Part shown: positions 7,783-10,047 of the stretch, one piece after another
How the letters are laid out: each line of letters opens with the position of its first letter
Numbering within the stretch: the first letter of the stretch is position 1
Origin: Deltaproteobacteria bacterium
GTDB lineage: Bacteria; SAR324; NAC60-12
Reading direction: 5' to 3'
DNA: 10,047 nt
Assembly: GCA_003541985.1 (NCBI GenBank)
Contig: DPLM01000202.1
Span: forward strand, 1-10,047
The notes under the pieces: generated by a model
Told to the model about the DNA's origin: nothing
The model's input: only the letters and a program-made list of their open reading frames with translations
The model's database searches: none
Program-made: the position numbers and the translations under genes

Positions 7783-8547
7783 TCAACGGAGATCGAAAGA
7801 ATTACACCCCATAAATCGTAGTCGCACGTAGTCAACCGTCCATTTTCCAGAGTCATCTCGCAGGGTGGGAGCCAGTTCCTCGGCGATCTCGGCAATCATT
7901 TCTTCGCATTCTGCTGAAGCTGTATTCAGAAACGAACCTGCAAAAGTTTCCAACCAGCCTCGAAGCTCTCCAGGCAGGGCCGTTGGACGGGGAATCAACT
8001 GAATCACTGGCACCTGAAAGCCGGCTTCTTCCAGGAGCTGACGATATTCCTCCACACTTGGGAAGTACCAGGGATTCACAGGTGCTAAGCCTCTGCGCTG
8101 ACGGGCCTTCGTCAGCGCAGCCAAGACGGAAACTACATTTCCCTGTCCGCCCATTTCTGCGACAAACCGACCAGTAGGCTTCAGCGCTCGCCTCACTCCA
8201 GCAATGACTTCTCTAGGCTGAGTCATCCAATGTAGGGCTGCATTAGAGAACACTGCATCAAAAACGCCTTCGAATTCTAGATGCTGCCCATCCATTACTC
8301 GGGCGTTGATACCTTTTGCCAGCGAGGATTCAACCATCGCAGGGCTACTATCAACCGCTATCACATGGCAACCAGCATCTATCAACTTCAGCGTCAGCTC
8401 GCCATCTCCACAACCAAGGTCGAGTACCGTCTCCCCAGACTTTGGATTCAGCAACTGCAATACTGGTTCTCCCAAATCACTCACAAATCGTGCGTTTTGG
8501 TCATACCCAACCGGATCCCACTGCGTAGCGATGTTTTCCTCACTCAT
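7783..8547 (-). CDS. class I SAM-dependent methyltransferase (UbiE/Tam-like fold)
   Basis: The protein has 254 residues, full length for the family, and is cytoplasmic with no signal peptide. Motif I is VLDLGCGDGELT (41-52). Strand beta2 ends in VIAVD with D66 placed to bind the SAM ribose. The adenine-side segment is VMDGQHLEF (84-92), and motif IV is FDAVFSNAALHWM (96-108). LKPTGRFVAEMGGQGN follows. The C-terminal part (NPWYFPSVEEYRQLLEEAGF, RPTALPGELRGWL, DYVRLRF) matches a common but poorly characterised group of bacterial methyltransferases that resemble trans-aconitate methyltransferase. The substrate cannot be read from the sequence. The ATG at 8547 overlaps the stop of the upstream ATPase reading frame as ATGA, and GAGAG sits just before it. 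It therefore appears to be the second gene of a leftward unit whose first gene is now broken. There is no functional tie to the converging exporter operon. Confidence 0.92.
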   Translation of the reverse strand: MSEENIATQWDPVGYDQNARFVSDLGEPVLQLLNPKSGETVLDLGCGDGELTLKLIDAGCHVIAVDSSPAMVESSLAKGINARVMDGQHLEFEGVFDAVFSNAALHWMTQPREVIAGVRRALKPTGRFVAEMGGQGNVVSVLAALTKARQRRGLAPVNPWYFPSVEEYRQLLEEAGFQVPVIQLIPRPTALPGELRGWLETFAGSFLNTASAECEEMIAEIAEELAPTLRDDSGKWTVDYVRLRFMGCNSFDLR

Positions 8548-10047
8548 TGCTGACTCTCTGAATCAATCGGTAAAATCGGTTCCAGCTCCTCCTTTCGGAC
8601 CAAGTGGTCATGTAACATCCGTTCAGCAGTCTGGGCAATCGAGCGGAAGTACAGTCCTGGATAGGGAGCAAATAGCTCATCTGTAGCAAGCTGACGTCGC
8701 AGGCGATCCTGGAGAGTCTCATCCAGACGGAGCAGTTCATAAACCGGCAGGCGACCTCCGACTGCAGACCGAACCAGACGCTGGGAAAGTACCAGTAGCA
8801 GGGTGTCTGCAATCAGCGCTCGCTCGATACCAAGATTTTCTGGGCGCTGCAAGCAGTTAAGTATATTGTTCGTGTGCAGGGTTGCCAGTGCCAAGTAACC
8901 CGTTAATCCTGCCTTGAATGCAATCTGAGCAGTTTCCTTACAACGCATCTCTCCCACCAGCATCATGTCTGGATCCTGACGCAAGGTTGCTCGTAGGGCT
9001 TCCGCAAACCTTACCTAGCCTATATGCAGGCTATACCAAAACCTGTGGCAGGCGGATAATACTTAACTAAATCTTCAATTGTGATCACATTCTTGCACTG
9101 AGCGCCGGGGTTTCAAGAGAGCATAGAGCGTTGTTTTCGTACCGCTGCTGGTTGGTCGAACCATAAGCAGCATCCTGTATTGACATCGCATCATGGTCTT
9201 AAATACCGCTCGATCATTTTCATAAAAACCAAGTTGTGCTAAATCCAGCCGCAGGTCCCTAGATTCCGACAAGCGTAGCACTAGCTTTTCACCCCTGGTC
9301 GATCATCAGACTGGAGAGCCATAGACCGTAAAGCTGGCTATCTGGAGTTCGTTGCTGCGGGTAGCCGTCCTAAGGTCCGCCGCGTACTGCGATGACCAAC
9401 CCAGCCTTTAGCTTCAGGTGTGGTAGCAACTGACTGGAGAGCAGAGAACTGAATTCTGGTAGTGTCTGCAATTCACCATCAATACATAGGCGCTCCAGCA
9501 GTTGATCTGGCTGCTGGCCAGGTTGCAAATGAATGTTGGAAGCACTACAGCGCAGGCCCACGTTGAACAGTTCCTGCCACTTTCAGGAAACCTCCACTTC
9601 CTTCATTGCAGAAGCATCACCACGTCTTTCACGATAGAGTTGAGCCAGCCGCACTCGGTTCACCAAGCCAAAGCGGAGACTGGGACACTGGAACCTCAAG
9701 CGCAGAAGACGTCACCAATCAGCCAGAGCAGTCAGCGTCAGCCAAGGAATGCCATCATTACCCACCAGCAGCAACAGGGATTCATGAGAGAGTTCTTCCT
9801 GCCAGCTCCGAGGGATAGACCACAACTAGTTAATCTCCTCTAGCAACAGTAGCAACTGATACCGACGAGCCATGCGTTCCAAGATCACATCTTCCCGTGT
9901 GGGTTGTTCCTCGAGGACTCTATACAGCTAAGAAAAGCTAGCTAGTGATTTTTCTGTATTCTCCAGCTGGCAAACTAAGTTTCTGGGCAGTACTCCCCCT
10001 AGCGCAACCGCTTGAGTAACTACATTAAGCAGCCCCTACGTATGCTG
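8544..10047 (-). pseudogene. decayed GspE/PilB-type type II secretion / type IV pilus ATPase
   Basis: Reading leftward, the translation follows the family order with breaks. A T2SSE_N/MshEN-like region (about 10035-9590; LYRVLEEQPTREDVILERMA, then SHESLLLLVG) comes first. Next are the ATPase motifs CSASNIHLQP, CIDGELQTLP, LKAGLVIAVRGGP-stop-DG, LSSLMIDQ, GEKLVLRLSE, Walker A remnant PTSSGTKTTLYALL, KNVITIEDLVKY, RFAEALRATLRQDPD, Walker B-type LVGEMR, LATLHTNN and SQRLVR. In-frame stops lie at 10038-10036, 9930-9928, 9828-9826, 9714-9712, 9585-9583, 9372-9370 and 9033-9031. The frame changes near 9295, about 9100, about 9058 and about 9015. The part from 9014 to 8544 is still open (first possible start TTG 8984, 146 residues) and lacks the usual zinc-binding cysteines. 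The 5' end lies beyond the window. It would have powered pilus or pseudopilus assembly from the cytoplasm. So many lesions make sequencing error unlikely. Confidence 0.92.

Noticed and set aside
7780..7793. Small hairpin ATCTC-AACG-GAGAT as a terminator
   Set aside because: The stem is only five base pairs, overlaps the methyltransferase stop codon, and has no U-tract on the proper side.
8281..8686. Plus-strand frames of 70-126 residues opposite the methyltransferase
   Set aside because: They lie antisense to conserved SAM-binding motifs and have no ribosome site or recognisable domains.
9502..9843. 113-residue plus-strand frame and a shorter overlapping one
   Set aside because: The opposite strand carries a continuous GspE/PilB-like alignment through the same bases, interrupted only by point stops. 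The plus-strand translation is a Gln-rich artefact.
8544..10047. Stop-codon reassignment or programmed frameshifting in the ATPase gene
   Set aside because: The other genes in the window end at normal TAA and TGA codons and lack internal stops, four separate frame changes would be needed, and the Walker A site is also damaged. Gene decay is simpler.

Overview
The window comes from a Gram-negative bacterium. It encodes a secreted periplasmic protein, an outer-membrane beta-barrel protein and an RND exporter. A deltaproteobacterial-like or SAR324-like source would fit the gene content, but this is a weak guess because there is no rRNA or other marker gene.

Layout: (1) Positions 1-729, minus strand, hold the N-terminal part of a Tricorn-type S41 peptidase that runs off the left edge. 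(2) Positions 730-1108 are a non-coding divergent intergenic region that should hold the promoters of both flanking units. (3) Positions 1109-7715, plus strand, are a tight three-gene operon. It encodes a cysteine-rich secreted protein resembling the LolA-like lipoprotein-sorting family, a periplasmic-helical plus outer-membrane beta-barrel protein resembling DUF1302-type barrels, and a 1169-residue MMPL/RND exporter that carries two tandem cyclic-nucleotide-binding domains at its cytoplasmic C-terminus. (4) Positions 7783-8547, minus strand, encode a class I SAM-dependent methyltransferase that converges on the operon. (5) Positions 8544-10047, minus strand, hold a heavily decayed GspE/PilB-type secretion/pilus ATPase pseudogene. 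It has seven in-frame stops and four frame changes, its C-terminal third is still open, and its stop codon overlaps the methyltransferase start (ATGA).

Working model for the operon (inference): the RND pump takes a hydrophobic or lipid-like substrate from the inner membrane, the LolA-like protein carries it through the periplasm, and the barrel receives or releases it at the outer membrane. The two cytoplasmic cNMP domains would make the pump respond to an intracellular cyclic nucleotide. Similar trios of LolA-like protein, barrel and MMPL exporter are known; the tandem cNMP sensor on the pump is the most distinctive element here. A shared acidic motif (LxLxxDP) occurs in the predicted periplasmic parts of both the barrel protein and the pump.

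Base composition differs between blocks. Hand counts of single 60-base lines give about 57-63% GC in the Tricorn and methyltransferase genes and about 37-52% in the operon, so the operon may have a separate history.
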